Shown here in pieces: positions 14,537 to 22,270 of a stretch of DNA of 41,957 nucleotides. Both the position numbers and the translations under genes were made by a program. Source of the stretch: a virus. Position 1 is the first letter of the stretch, and every line of letters starts with the position of its first letter. Below the pieces are notes generated by a model, which worked only from the letters and a program-made list of their open reading frames with translations, made no database searches and was not told the origin of the DNA. The stretch lies in IMG/VR virus record IMGVR_UViG_3300028829_001063, positions 1 to 41,957 of that record; one strand, 5' to 3'.

Positions 14537-16998
14537 TGAAAACCATAGGAGAGCAACTAGACTGGGAGCACAACATGGCTACTCGCGGAGTCGAAAGATT
14601 TCGCAAGCAGCAAGCTGAAGCTACTGAGTCTAGAGGACACGAGACTTCTGCTGGCAGCAGACTTCTCAAGTCCTACGTCATAACTATATCAGATAGAATT
14701 GCTCTTTACTTAAAGGGCAAGCACCCTGACAGTAGACGTAGGAACAAGTTCAGTAAGTTACTGGACACAATAGATACAGATAAGGTTGCTATGATAGCCT
14801 TAAGGAATGTTATAGCATCCGTGTTTAAGAATGGTACAGGCATAGCAAGCATATCTATTCAGATAGGTAGACAGTGTGAGGACGAGCTGCGCTTAACCAA
14901 GTTTCAAACAGAGTACAAAGAATACTACGATAGTCTTATACGAGACATGCAGCGTAAGAACATAGCTAACTACAGGCACAAGAGAACTGTACTTACTGCT
15001 AAAGGTAAGGACAGAGGATTACTGTGGGAGAGTTGGTCGGAGCAAGATGCCTTTGGTGTTGGTGCTCTGGTTATATCTTTGCTCATGGAAGTGTGTGACC
15101 TAGTAGAGCGCAATGATGCCCCTGCTAGTAAAGGCTACATGAAGGGACAATCTATGTTAGTACCTACTCAAGCATGTTTAGATTGGATATCTAATCATGA
15201 TGAGGTAGTAGAGCTAACTAGTCCAGATAGAATGCCTTGCATAATACCACCAGCTAATTGGATATCGGTAACAGATGGAGGCTTCTGGTCTCCTAACCTA
15301 CGTAAGAGAACGCCTTTGATTAAGTCTAAGCTTATGAGTAAAGAGCGAGAGATTATGTATGCTGAGGCAGATATGCCTGGGGTATTGAATGCAGTTAACA
15401 CAATGCAAGCAACTGCTTGGAGAGTTAACACTAGAGTTAAGGCTGTCTTAGATGAGGTATGGGCTAAGAACTTGGGCTGTGGTATGCCACGCTCTGAGCC
15501 TTATGTATTCCCACCTTGTCCATTAGAAGAGCACCAGATAGCAGCTGAGCTGCCTTACGATAGCCCTGAGCTTGCTATGTTCAATGAATGGAAAGTAGTT
15601 ACTAGAGAGCTGCATACCCAAGAGAAAGAACGAGTAGCCAAGAACCTAGCTCTCATACGTACTATGAGACTAGCTAGAGAGATGGAGAAGCATGATAACT
15701 TCTGGTATGTATACCAGTGTGACTTCCGTGGTAGAGTATACGCAGCTAGTGCTGGGTTAACTCCGCAGGGTACTGACCACAGTAAAGCTTTGATTGAGTT
15801 CAGTACAGGCGATGCCTTGACTGATGAGAATGGGCTACGCTGGTTCATGATAAACGGTGCTAACAAGTACGGTAATGATAAGGTAAGCTATGAAGATAGG
15901 ATTGCTTGGGTACAGGACAACAAAGATTTTATTATAGAATGCGCTAAAGACCCTATAAGTAACAGAGGTTTCTGGGCTAACTCAGATAAACCTTTCCAGT
16001 TCCTTGCTTGGGTCTTTGAATGTGCTGATATGTTTAAGTTGAGTAACCCTTATGAGTTCGTATCTCACTTACCTGTAGCACTAGATGGTAGCTGCAATGG
16101 ACTACAACACTTCTCTGCTATGCTATCAGATGAAGTAGGTGGTAAGTCAGTTAACATATCCCCTAACACTTTACCTGCTGATATATATCAGGACGTAGCT
16201 AACGTGTGCTATGCTAAACTATTAGACCGAGCAAAGCTAGGAGAGGCTCCTGCTATCAACTGGCTAAAGGCTCTAGGTCCAAAGGGTATGTCACGTAAGC
16301 TACCTAAGAAACCTGTAATGACCCTGCCTTATGGGTCAACTCAGCAGGCATGTACTACTAGTATATACAACTATGTGACTGACAATCTTTCAAACAAGTT
16401 CGACAAGAATACATTCTTTAAACATTCTATATACCTTAACCCATTGCTATGGGCCTCTATAAACGAGGTAGTTATAGCAGCTAGGGCAGCTATGGATTGG
16501 ATACAAGAGTGCAGCGTTATACTTGCTAGGAAGAATATACCATTGAAGTACTACAGTCCATTAGGATTCCCTGTACTACAAGCTACACAGAAGTACAAGT
16601 CTAAACAGATACGTACACAAATCAATGGTAACTTACAGGTCAGAGTAGCTACTTACACAGACCAACTAGACACCAGGAAACAGCGTCAGGGTAGTAGCCC
16701 TAACCTAGTACACCATGTGGATGCTTGTCATATGATGATGGTTGTCAATGCGTGTTCAGGTAACGGGGTATCTAACTTCGCTATGATACACGATGACTTT
16801 GGTGTACCAGCTAAGTACGCAGCAGATTTACAGAAGAATATAAGGCAGCAATTTGTAGCATTGCATAACTACAACGACGTACTACAAGACTTTAAACAAC
16901 AACATGAAGACGTTTATGACGTAGAATTACCGAGCTTACCTAGTAGAGGAAGCTTGGATATAACGGAGGTACTTAACTCAGACTACTTCTTTAATTAA
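14536..16998 (+). CDS. T7-type single-subunit RNA polymerase
   Basis: 820 aa (T7 enzyme 883). Transcribes phage genes from the TGCTTCTCT-type promoters in this genome. Catalytic motifs align with T7: DGSCNGLQHFSAML with D517 (T7 D537), KKPVMTLPYGS with K591 and Y599 (T7 K631, Y639), and IHDDFG with H752 and D753 (T7 H811, D812). The gene lies after the replication genes and before the structural genes, not at the start of the early region. Promoter 1 is upstream and promoter 2 follows its stop by two bases, so the enzyme can boost its own transcription and that of the virion genes. Confidence 0.96.
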   Translation: MKTIGEQLDWEHNMATRGVERFRKQQAEATESRGHETSAGSRLLKSYVITISDRIALYLKGKHPDSRRRNKFSKLLDTIDTDKVAMIALRNVIASVFKNGTGIASISIQIGRQCEDELRLTKFQTEYKEYYDSLIRDMQRKNIANYRHKRTVLTAKGKDRGLLWESWSEQDAFGVGALVISLLMEVCDLVERNDAPASKGYMKGQSMLVPTQACLDWISNHDEVVELTSPDRMPCIIPPANWISVTDGGFWSPNLRKRTPLIKSKLMSKEREIMYAEADMPGVLNAVNTMQATAWRVNTRVKAVLDEVWAKNLGCGMPRSEPYVFPPCPLEEHQIAAELPYDSPELAMFNEWKVVTRELHTQEKERVAKNLALIRTMRLAREMEKHDNFWYVYQCDFRGRVYAASAGLTPQGTDHSKALIEFSTGDALTDENGLRWFMINGANKYGNDKVSYEDRIAWVQDNKDFIIECAKDPISNRGFWANSDKPFQFLAWVFECADMFKLSNPYEFVSHLPVALDGSCNGLQHFSAMLSDEVGGKSVNISPNTLPADIYQDVANVCYAKLLDRAKLGEAPAINWLKALGPKGMSRKLPKKPVMTLPYGSTQQACTTSIYNYVTDNLSNKFDKNTFFKHSIYLNPLLWASINEVVIAARAAMDWIQECSVILARKNIPLKYYSPLGFPVLQATQKYKSKQIRTQINGNLQVRVATYTDQLDTRKQRQGSSPNLVHHVDACHMMMVVNACSGNGVSNFAMIHDDFGVPAKYAADLQKNIRQQFVALHNYNDVLQDFKQQHEDVYDVELPSLPSRGSLDITEVLNSDYFFN

Positions 16999-16999
16999 C

Positions 17000-17021
17000 T
17001 TAATGCTTCTCTATAGAGATA
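17000..17021 (+). promoter_or_regulatory. Phage RNA polymerase promoter 2
   Basis: TTAATGCTTCTCTATAGAGA, identical over 20 bases to promoter 1, with the expected start at G17016. It lies between the RNA polymerase stop and a strong AAAGGAGG ribosome binding site and would drive the whole structural block. Confidence 0.88.
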
Positions 17022-17038
17022 TAACGAAAGGAGGTATT

Positions 17039-17185
17039 ATGTCTTATGCAGATTTATCTAAAGACGACCAGGTACTTACCGCTATTAAATTTATAGCTAT
17101 AGGTTCTGAGATACCCTTAGAGTTACAAGAAGAACTAGGTTCTGAATTAGTTTATGAGGTAAGTAATCCTATTAAAGGAGACTAA
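17039..17185 (+). CDS. Small acidic protein after promoter 2
   Basis: 48 aa. ATG 17039 follows GAAAGGAGGTATT, a very strong ribosome binding site immediately downstream of promoter 2; the upstream in-frame start at 17003 would lie inside the promoter and is rejected. The peptide is acidic and helical (LSKDDQVLTAIKFIAIGSEI). It is the first gene of the late transcript and so probably abundant. No family recognised. Confidence 0.6.
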   Translation: MSYADLSKDDQVLTAIKFIAIGSEIPLELQEELGSELVYEVSNPIKGD

Positions 17186-17186
17186 C

Positions 17187-17381
17187 TTGAAAATAGAATC
17201 GAAGACTACAGACGGACACGTTAGCCAGTCGGTTAGACGTATCCTGACATTTATGACTGCACCCTCTACCTTACAACGAGGTGAAGGTGAGTTTGGTATA
17301 GGCTCTGAACATGCTAAGGCTGAAATAAGAGCTGCATTGTCAGAAGTATTAGGGAGGTATCCGTGGTACGAAGGGCCTTAG
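17187..17381 (+). CDS. Small hypothetical protein with TTG start
   Basis: 64 aa. No ATG is available; TTG 17187 is preceded by AAAGGAGACTAAC. It carries TTDGHVSQSVRRILTFMTAP and an acidic/basic C-terminal helix. It overlaps the start of the acetyltransferase gene by 19 bp. Position just before the portal block suggests a late accessory protein. No function recognised. Confidence 0.55.
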   Translation: MKIESKTTDGHVSQSVRRILTFMTAPSTLQRGEGEFGIGSEHAKAEIRAALSEVLGRYPWYEGP

Positions 17382-17794
17382 TATCAGACGTAGACCATAT
17401 ATTAGATATCGCAGAGGTATTTAATGATGACTATGGACTACCAAAAATAAATAGAGAAAGAGCGCGTATAACCTTGTTAGGTTTTATCAAACATGGTGTA
17501 GTGTTCTGTTCAGACGCTGGGGCTATAGTAGGCATGACCTACGCAGACCCCTTCAGAGATAGAACCCTGCTGCTAGAAATAGGTTGGTACGCTGATGGTG
17601 GAGGAATGACTGGCGTTAAGTTACTTAACACATTCATTAAGGAAGCCAAGAAATTAGAGGTAGATGCAGTTATTATGAGCACCTTAAGCAACAGTGATTT
17701 ACGAATTGGTAAGTTACTAGAGCGACAAGGCTTCTCAGTATCTGAAACGTCCTATACTCTAGAACTAGGAGGACATATAAAATGTCTATTATAA
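17363..17794 (+). CDS. GNAT-family acetyltransferase-like protein
   Basis: 143 aa. GTG 17363 follows AGGGAGGTATCC. The fold pattern is GNAT-like: an N-terminal helix after VRRALVSDVDHI, central strands (GVVFCSDAGAIVGMTYADPF), LLEIGWYADGGGMTG where the acetyl-CoA loop would be, and a C-terminal LERQGFSVSETSYTLEL ending. It would transfer an acyl group to an unknown target. Such genes recur beside the portal gene in marine T7-like phages. The loop is not a textbook Q/RxxGxG/A, so activity is uncertain. Confidence 0.6.
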   Translation: MVRRALVSDVDHILDIAEVFNDDYGLPKINRERARITLLGFIKHGVVFCSDAGAIVGMTYADPFRDRTLLLEIGWYADGGGMTGVKLLNTFIKEAKKLEVDAVIMSTLSNSDLRIGKLLERQGFSVSETSYTLELGGHIKCLL

Positions 17795-18075
17795 CAGGAC
17801 TACTTGCTGCAAAGCAAGCTAAGAAAACTAGAAAAGCACAAGAGCGAGCCAACCAAGAGGCAGAGACAAGAGCTATAGAAGCAGCTGCTTTATCTGAGAC
17901 TCAGGAAGATACTGGTGCGGATATAATATTTGGTGCAGCTAAAGGTGGACGGACGTTACTACGTAGACGCCCGACACAAGGCCCAACAACAGGGCCTAGA
18001 CCAAGGCTTATGGGATTAGGTGGCTTCGGTGGAGGAGACCCTGGCAGAGGCTATAACAATATGAGGCTGCTATGA
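17782..18075 (+). CDS. Small Gly/Arg-rich virion-associated protein
   Basis: 97 aa. The N-terminal half is an alanine-rich charged helix (AKKTRKAQERANQEAETRAI), and the C-terminal half is basic and glycine-rich (PRPRLMGLGGFGGGDPGRG). T7-like phages have a small protein of this sort just before the portal gene (compare T7 gp6.7/7.3, which are head or tail components). It overlaps the acetyltransferase end and the portal start (ATGA). Assignment to the virion is inference from position. Confidence 0.55.
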   Translation: MSIITGLLAAKQAKKTRKAQERANQEAETRAIEAAALSETQEDTGADIIFGAAKGGRTLLRRRPTQGPTTGPRPRLMGLGGFGGGDPGRGYNNMRLL

Positions 18076-19655
18076 GTACTTATCCAAACCCTAAGGGAAA
18101 CATTGGTCAAGTCTGGATGCAGATGTACCAAGAGAAGGGTGACTTACTGGAGCGCAGTGAAGCTTATGCTAGATGGACTCTAGCTAATATACTTCGTGCT
18201 GATAGAGAGACACACCAACAGAATACAGAAATGACTAAAGGTTCTGTGATGATGGGAGCTAAGTGGGTTAATCACTTAGCCAATAGAATAGTAGATGTAC
18301 TGTTCCCCTTATCCAGACCATTCTTTACTGTGTCTTTAACACCTAAAACTAAATTAAAATTAGAACAAGAAAATGGCCCAGACCAAATGGCCGTTGTGAA
18401 AGAACAGATAAGAGAAGCTACTACTAGGATAGAAGAAGAGGCTATAAGAAACCTTAGACTAGTAGAATACAGACCTGTAGCTATTGAAGCATGTAAGCAT
18501 CTTATTATTACAGGCAATGCTTTACTTAGAAGAATGCCGTCAGGCAAAAGAATACTGTACTCTATTGACCGCTATGGAATTAGACGTGATATAGAGGGTA
18601 ATGCCATTGAAGTTGTACTATATGACCGAAAGAAATATTGTACCTTTGACCCAGAAATGCAAGCTATGATTAGAGAAGTGCATCCTAAGGTTAAAGATGA
18701 TGACAAGATGGAATTATTATCTCACTATAAAATGGAAGCTGATGGCCGCTGGTGCTTTAAGCAAGAAGTAGAAGGTGTAGCTATAGGTAAACAAGTTAAG
18801 TATGTTAAAGAAGACTTTGACTTACTACCGTTAGCCTGGAACTTACCTTCTGGTTTTCATTATGCTACTGGCTTAGTAGAAGATAACTCTACTACATTTC
18901 ATAAGCTAGATGTAACCACAGAAGCTCTTACAGATATGGTAGCTATCGCAGCTGACATTAAGTTCTTTGTTAGACCAGGCTCTGCCTTAGGTTTACAACT
19001 AAGAGAACTCAATAATGCACAGCGAGGTGCTTACTTTGCAGGTAATGCAGAGGACATAGCTGTACCAGAGATTAACTTACGTGGTGACTTAGATACTATA
19101 GCTAATATAGTAGCTAAATGGGAAGGTGATTTATCAAGGGTATTCTTATTATCTAATGTACGTGACGCTGAACGTGTTACTGCAGAGGAAATAAGGCTTA
19201 TAGCTAGGGAACTAGAGAGTTCCTTTGGTGGACTGTATTCTCAATTAGCGTTACAATGGCAACAGAAAGAAGCTGACTACGCTTTATCTAAGATGAAGAT
19301 AGGCTCTGTAGGTAATCTTGATAGCCAATTCGAAGTACTTGTTACTACAGGTATGGAGAGTTTATCTAGGGAAGGTCAAATTGATAACCTTAGATTAGCT
19401 ATCAGTGACTTGCAGATGTTAGAAGCTGTACCTCAGGAGATTAGGTCTATATTTAATCCAACTAGATTCGGACAGTTTATCTTTGTAAACAGAGGAGTTG
19501 CATTAGCAGACTTCTTGAATACTCCTGAAGAGTTACAAGCTATGCAGCAACAGGAGATGGAGATGGCTGGTAGACAGGCTGAGATAGACACTGCTGCTAG
19601 TGTAGCACAACATGCTGGTAAATCAGAAATAGATAATATGGACGGTCAACAATAG
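18072..19655 (+). CDS. Portal (head-tail connector) protein
   Basis: 527 aa, close to T7 gp8 (536). Forms the dodecameric ring through which DNA is packaged and ejected and to which the tail binds. Typical family segments: the N-terminal region with RSEAYARWTLANILRA, KGSVMMGAKWVNHLANRIVD, and the C-terminal RVTAEEIRLIARELESSFGG. The end is Gln/Met-rich (LQAMQQQEMEMAGRQAE). It lies before the scaffold and capsid genes as in T7. The start overlaps the previous stop. Confidence 0.93.
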   Translation: MSTYPNPKGNIGQVWMQMYQEKGDLLERSEAYARWTLANILRADRETHQQNTEMTKGSVMMGAKWVNHLANRIVDVLFPLSRPFFTVSLTPKTKLKLEQENGPDQMAVVKEQIREATTRIEEEAIRNLRLVEYRPVAIEACKHLIITGNALLRRMPSGKRILYSIDRYGIRRDIEGNAIEVVLYDRKKYCTFDPEMQAMIREVHPKVKDDDKMELLSHYKMEADGRWCFKQEVEGVAIGKQVKYVKEDFDLLPLAWNLPSGFHYATGLVEDNSTTFHKLDVTTEALTDMVAIAADIKFFVRPGSALGLQLRELNNAQRGAYFAGNAEDIAVPEINLRGDLDTIANIVAKWEGDLSRVFLLSNVRDAERVTAEEIRLIARELESSFGGLYSQLALQWQQKEADYALSKMKIGSVGNLDSQFEVLVTTGMESLSREGQIDNLRLAISDLQMLEAVPQEIRSIFNPTRFGQFIFVNRGVALADFLNTPEELQAMQQQEMEMAGRQAEIDTAASVAQHAGKSEIDNMDGQQ

Positions 19656-19663
19656 GAGAGTAT

Positions 19664-20488
19664 ATGACTGATGAAAGTAACCCACATTCAAATGTTTCAA
19701 CTGAAGAGCGTAAAGCTGCTGAGGTAGCTGAACAAGCAGCTGCTAAAGAAACCCCAGTTGAAGAAGCCCCAATACAAGCTGTGTCAAATACAGAGGCCAA
19801 GGATAAACCTGTAGACCCTGAAGCAGATGCAGCTCTAGTAGAAGATGATAAAGAGGAAGCAAAGCCTGACGATGGTGAGGCGCCTCTTGATACACAAGCT
19901 TGGGGAGATACAAATAGTGAAGTAGGAAATAGTGTTCTGAGATTAATACAGAACGCTGGAGGAACACCCGAACAGGCGAAGGCATTATTGTTTGACGCTG
20001 TACGGGATAATGATATGTCTAAGATAGACAAAGCAGAGCTTACTAATTTAGTAGGTGAATCAAATGCTACAATCATTATGTCAGGTGCAGCCTCCTATGC
20101 TACAGAGATAGCTGCTAAAAACGTAGAGATAGCTAAGACAGTTAATGAAGCCGTAGGCGGTGCAGCTAACTGGGAAGCTATACAGAACTGGTCAGACAAC
20201 TCTGACTTACCTGATGCAGAGAAAGCAGAGTACAATGAACTCTTATCTGCAGGAGGTGCTAAAGCTAGGTTCGCAGCTACAGAACTATTAAGCAAATATA
20301 ATGCCGATTCTGGCAACACACAAATTACGGACACAAACCGAGTTGACCCTGATGTTGATACAACTACCCAGTCCGAAGCTATAACTGCACGCGAATATTA
20401 TAAGCGTATGGCTATGGCAAACCGTAAAGGTCAAGATACAACAGCTATAAAAGCGGCAAGAGCAAAAGGCCGTAAGCTAGGTATCTAA
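19664..20488 (+). CDS. Capsid assembly scaffolding protein
   Basis: 274 aa. Very acidic, Ala/Glu-rich N-terminal half with low complexity and a basic C-terminal tail (AARAKGRKLGI), the usual build of gp9-type scaffolds that bind capsid protein through a basic end. It sits between portal and capsid genes. The start follows TAGGAGAGTAT. The minus-strand frames opposite it are shadows of its biased composition. Confidence 0.88.
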   Translation: MTDESNPHSNVSTEERKAAEVAEQAAAKETPVEEAPIQAVSNTEAKDKPVDPEADAALVEDDKEEAKPDDGEAPLDTQAWGDTNSEVGNSVLRLIQNAGGTPEQAKALLFDAVRDNDMSKIDKAELTNLVGESNATIIMSGAASYATEIAAKNVEIAKTVNEAVGGAANWEAIQNWSDNSDLPDAEKAEYNELLSAGGAKARFAATELLSKYNADSGNTQITDTNRVDPDVDTTTQSEAITAREYYKRMAMANRKGQDTTAIKAARAKGRKLGI

Positions 20489-20497
20489 CCTATAAAC

Positions 20498-20511
20498 TGG
20501 GAATAATCCCA
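20498..20511 (+). other. Short hairpin before capsid gene
   Basis: TGGGA, loop ATAA, TCCCA: a perfect five-pair hairpin in the gap between scaffold and capsid genes. No T tract follows. It could shape or protect the 5' end of a processed capsid message. Confidence 0.4.
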
Positions 20512-20535
20512 CAACATTAAATATAAGGAATTAAT

Positions 20536-21513
20536 ATGCCTATCCCTTCAGACTCAACTCACTTGAGTGCTCAGGCTACATCAGAAATGATTGAAGAGTA
20601 TGCTGGCGCAGTGGATTCACAATTCGCTAAGTCGTCAATCATGCGTGGCTTCGTAAACATAGATAACCTACAAGGTACAGACACAAAGATTAAGCGTCGT
20701 GTCGGACGTACCGTTCTTAAGAAGGTAGTAGCTGGTGTAAGACCCGATGCTTCTCCAACTTCATTCGGACGTACAGCCGTAACAGTCGATACGATTTCAT
20801 TAGCTCGCGATAACCGTGACCTATTGAATGAGTTCCAAACAGACTTTAACGCACGTCAACAGTTAGGTATGGACCACGGTAAAGAACTTGGTAAACTATT
20901 TGACCAAGCTCATATTATCGCAGCTATCAAAGGTGCAGCAGCAGCTGCTCCAACAGATGCCGATGGTACTAACTACAACGGTGCATTCGGTGCAGGTTCA
21001 ACAACTACAATGGCCGCATCTAATGATGACCTAGACCCAACTAAATTCTATGAAGCTATTGCTGCACAGATAACAGCTATGGAAGAAGAAGACATTGACA
21101 TTGAAGAATGCGTTGTGTTCGTACGTCCAACATATCAAGACGTACTACTTAATAATGACAAATTACTTAACCGTGATTTCTCTTCAGACAATGGTGACTT
21201 TGCAAATGGTACATTCAGAACGCTTAAAGGTGTTCCGATTGTGTCTACTACCAGAATACCAACTGCTGCTATTACTGGCCATGTAATGTCTGACGCTAAG
21301 AACTCTAACTTCTATGACGTAACTGCTGCAGAAGCTAGAAGTAAAGCTATCATTATGCACCCTAAAGCTCTATTCGCTGCAGAAACTATACCATTAACTT
21401 CTAAGGTATACTACGACGATAAAGAACTTCAGTGGTTCATCGATTCATACTTAGCATTCGGTGTTAACTATGACAGACCAGATTGCGCTCGCGTAGTCCG
21501 CTCATTCGACTAA
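20536..21513 (+). CDS. Major capsid protein
   Basis: 325 aa, T7 gp10-like HK97-fold shell protein. It follows the scaffold gene and is followed by a strong terminator, both as in T7. Recognisable features are the N-terminal segment SAQATSEMIEEYAGAVDSQF, the central RTAVTVDTISLARDNRDLLN region and the C-terminal VYYDDKELQWFIDSYLAFGV. Codons ending in C or G appear more often here than in neighbouring genes, as expected for a highly expressed gene (by eye only). The start follows AAGGAATTAAT. Confidence 0.93.
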   Translation: MPIPSDSTHLSAQATSEMIEEYAGAVDSQFAKSSIMRGFVNIDNLQGTDTKIKRRVGRTVLKKVVAGVRPDASPTSFGRTAVTVDTISLARDNRDLLNEFQTDFNARQQLGMDHGKELGKLFDQAHIIAAIKGAAAAAPTDADGTNYNGAFGAGSTTTMAASNDDLDPTKFYEAIAAQITAMEEEDIDIEECVVFVRPTYQDVLLNNDKLLNRDFSSDNGDFANGTFRTLKGVPIVSTTRIPTAAITGHVMSDAKNSNFYDVTAAEARSKAIIMHPKALFAAETIPLTSKVYYDDKELQWFIDSYLAFGVNYDRPDCARVVRSFD

Positions 21514-21523
21514 ATAATTAACG

Positions 21524-21557
21524 AGGCTCTCCTGTTTATTCGGGAGGGCCTTTTTTT
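21524..21557 (+). terminator. Intrinsic terminator after the capsid gene
   Basis: AGGCTCTCC (21524-21532) pairs with GGAGGGCCT (21543-21551), nine pairs with one T-G, followed by seven T. The position matches T7 T-phi directly after gene 10. It would reduce, without abolishing, transcription into the tail genes and so favour capsid over tail proteins. Confidence 0.88.
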
Positions 21558-21564
21558 GTTTTAT

Positions 21565-21603
21565 AGATTCCTGAGCTTTTGCTCTCCGTGGGTTCGGGAA
21601 TCT
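21565..21603 (+). other. Second structured element before tail gene
   Basis: Outer stem AGATTCCT (21565-21572) with GGGAATCT (21596-21603), eight pairs with one T-G. It encloses the perfect hairpin GAGC-TTTT-GCTC at 21573-21584. It lies eight bases after the terminator T run and ends 26 bp before the tail tubular A start. It could be an RNA-processing or stabilising structure for the downstream message. Confidence 0.55.
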
Positions 21604-21629
21604 TTACAACAAAAAAGAAAGGAACTACT

Positions 21630-22262
21630 ATGCCTACAACGGCCAACATTAAACTGAGTTTAATAAACAGCATGTTACGTACAATAGGTTCTGCTCCCTT
21701 AGCTGGAGAAGACACGTCACATCCTGATTACATTACAGCCAATGCGGTGCTTGAAGAAGTCATAGAAGATTTCTCAAGTAAACCTCTATGGTTCAACAAT
21801 TCAATAGAAACCCTATCACAAGATAACGATGGTAGGATTCCAGTACCTACTAATGCTGTAGCAGTAGACCCCACAGATGGGTCTAACCTAGCTGTAGCAG
21901 GAAACTTCTTATACAATGTAGATAAGAGAACAGATATTATAGGTAAAGATGTAGAGTGCTACGTCCACAGAGAAATAGAACTAGGGCTTATGCCCAGGGA
22001 AGCTATTAAGTTTATTAGAGCAGCCTGTAGATTTAAGTTCTATGCAGATGAGGATGGTGGTTCACAGAAGCTACAAGTATATGCACAGGCTGCACAGTTG
22101 TCAGAGCTAGAACTTAACTCTGTAAACATAGCCCGTATGGATATGAACTTCTTTGCCTCAGGTTCTGGAAGAACATTCTTTATACCTAGACCCTCTAACT
22201 ATCAACATATTGGTAGTAGTGCTGGTTCAGGTGGAGTTAAAACAATATTTCAAACTAGCTAG
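21630..22262 (+). CDS. Tail tubular protein A (gp11-like)
   Basis: 210 aa, close to T7 gp11 (196). Forms the ring joining portal to the tail nozzle. Family features: the N-terminal LSLINSMLRTIGSAPLAGED, EVIEDFSSKPLWFN, and AIKFIRAACRFKFY in the second half. ATG 21630 is chosen because AAAGGAACTACT precedes it; the earlier in-frame start at 21579 lies in the structured intergenic element. Confidence 0.9.
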   Translation: MPTTANIKLSLINSMLRTIGSAPLAGEDTSHPDYITANAVLEEVIEDFSSKPLWFNNSIETLSQDNDGRIPVPTNAVAVDPTDGSNLAVAGNFLYNVDKRTDIIGKDVECYVHREIELGLMPREAIKFIRAACRFKFYADEDGGSQKLQVYAQAAQLSELELNSVNIARMDMNFFASGSGRTFFIPRPSNYQHIGSSAGSGGVKTIFQTS

Positions 22263-22270
22263 GAGAAGTC

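Noticed and set aside
15821-15850. CTGATGAG in the RNA polymerase gene as a second hammerhead
   Set aside because: No GAAA follows at stem II distance and no flanking stem I or stem III pairing was seen; it is ordinary coding sequence. Other CTGATGA sites noticed in coding sequence also fail.
19597-20076. 159-aa open frame on the minus strand
   Set aside because: Lies opposite the portal end and the scaffold gene, has Ser/Ala low-complexity composition mirroring Glu/Ala codons, and has no ribosome binding site in context.
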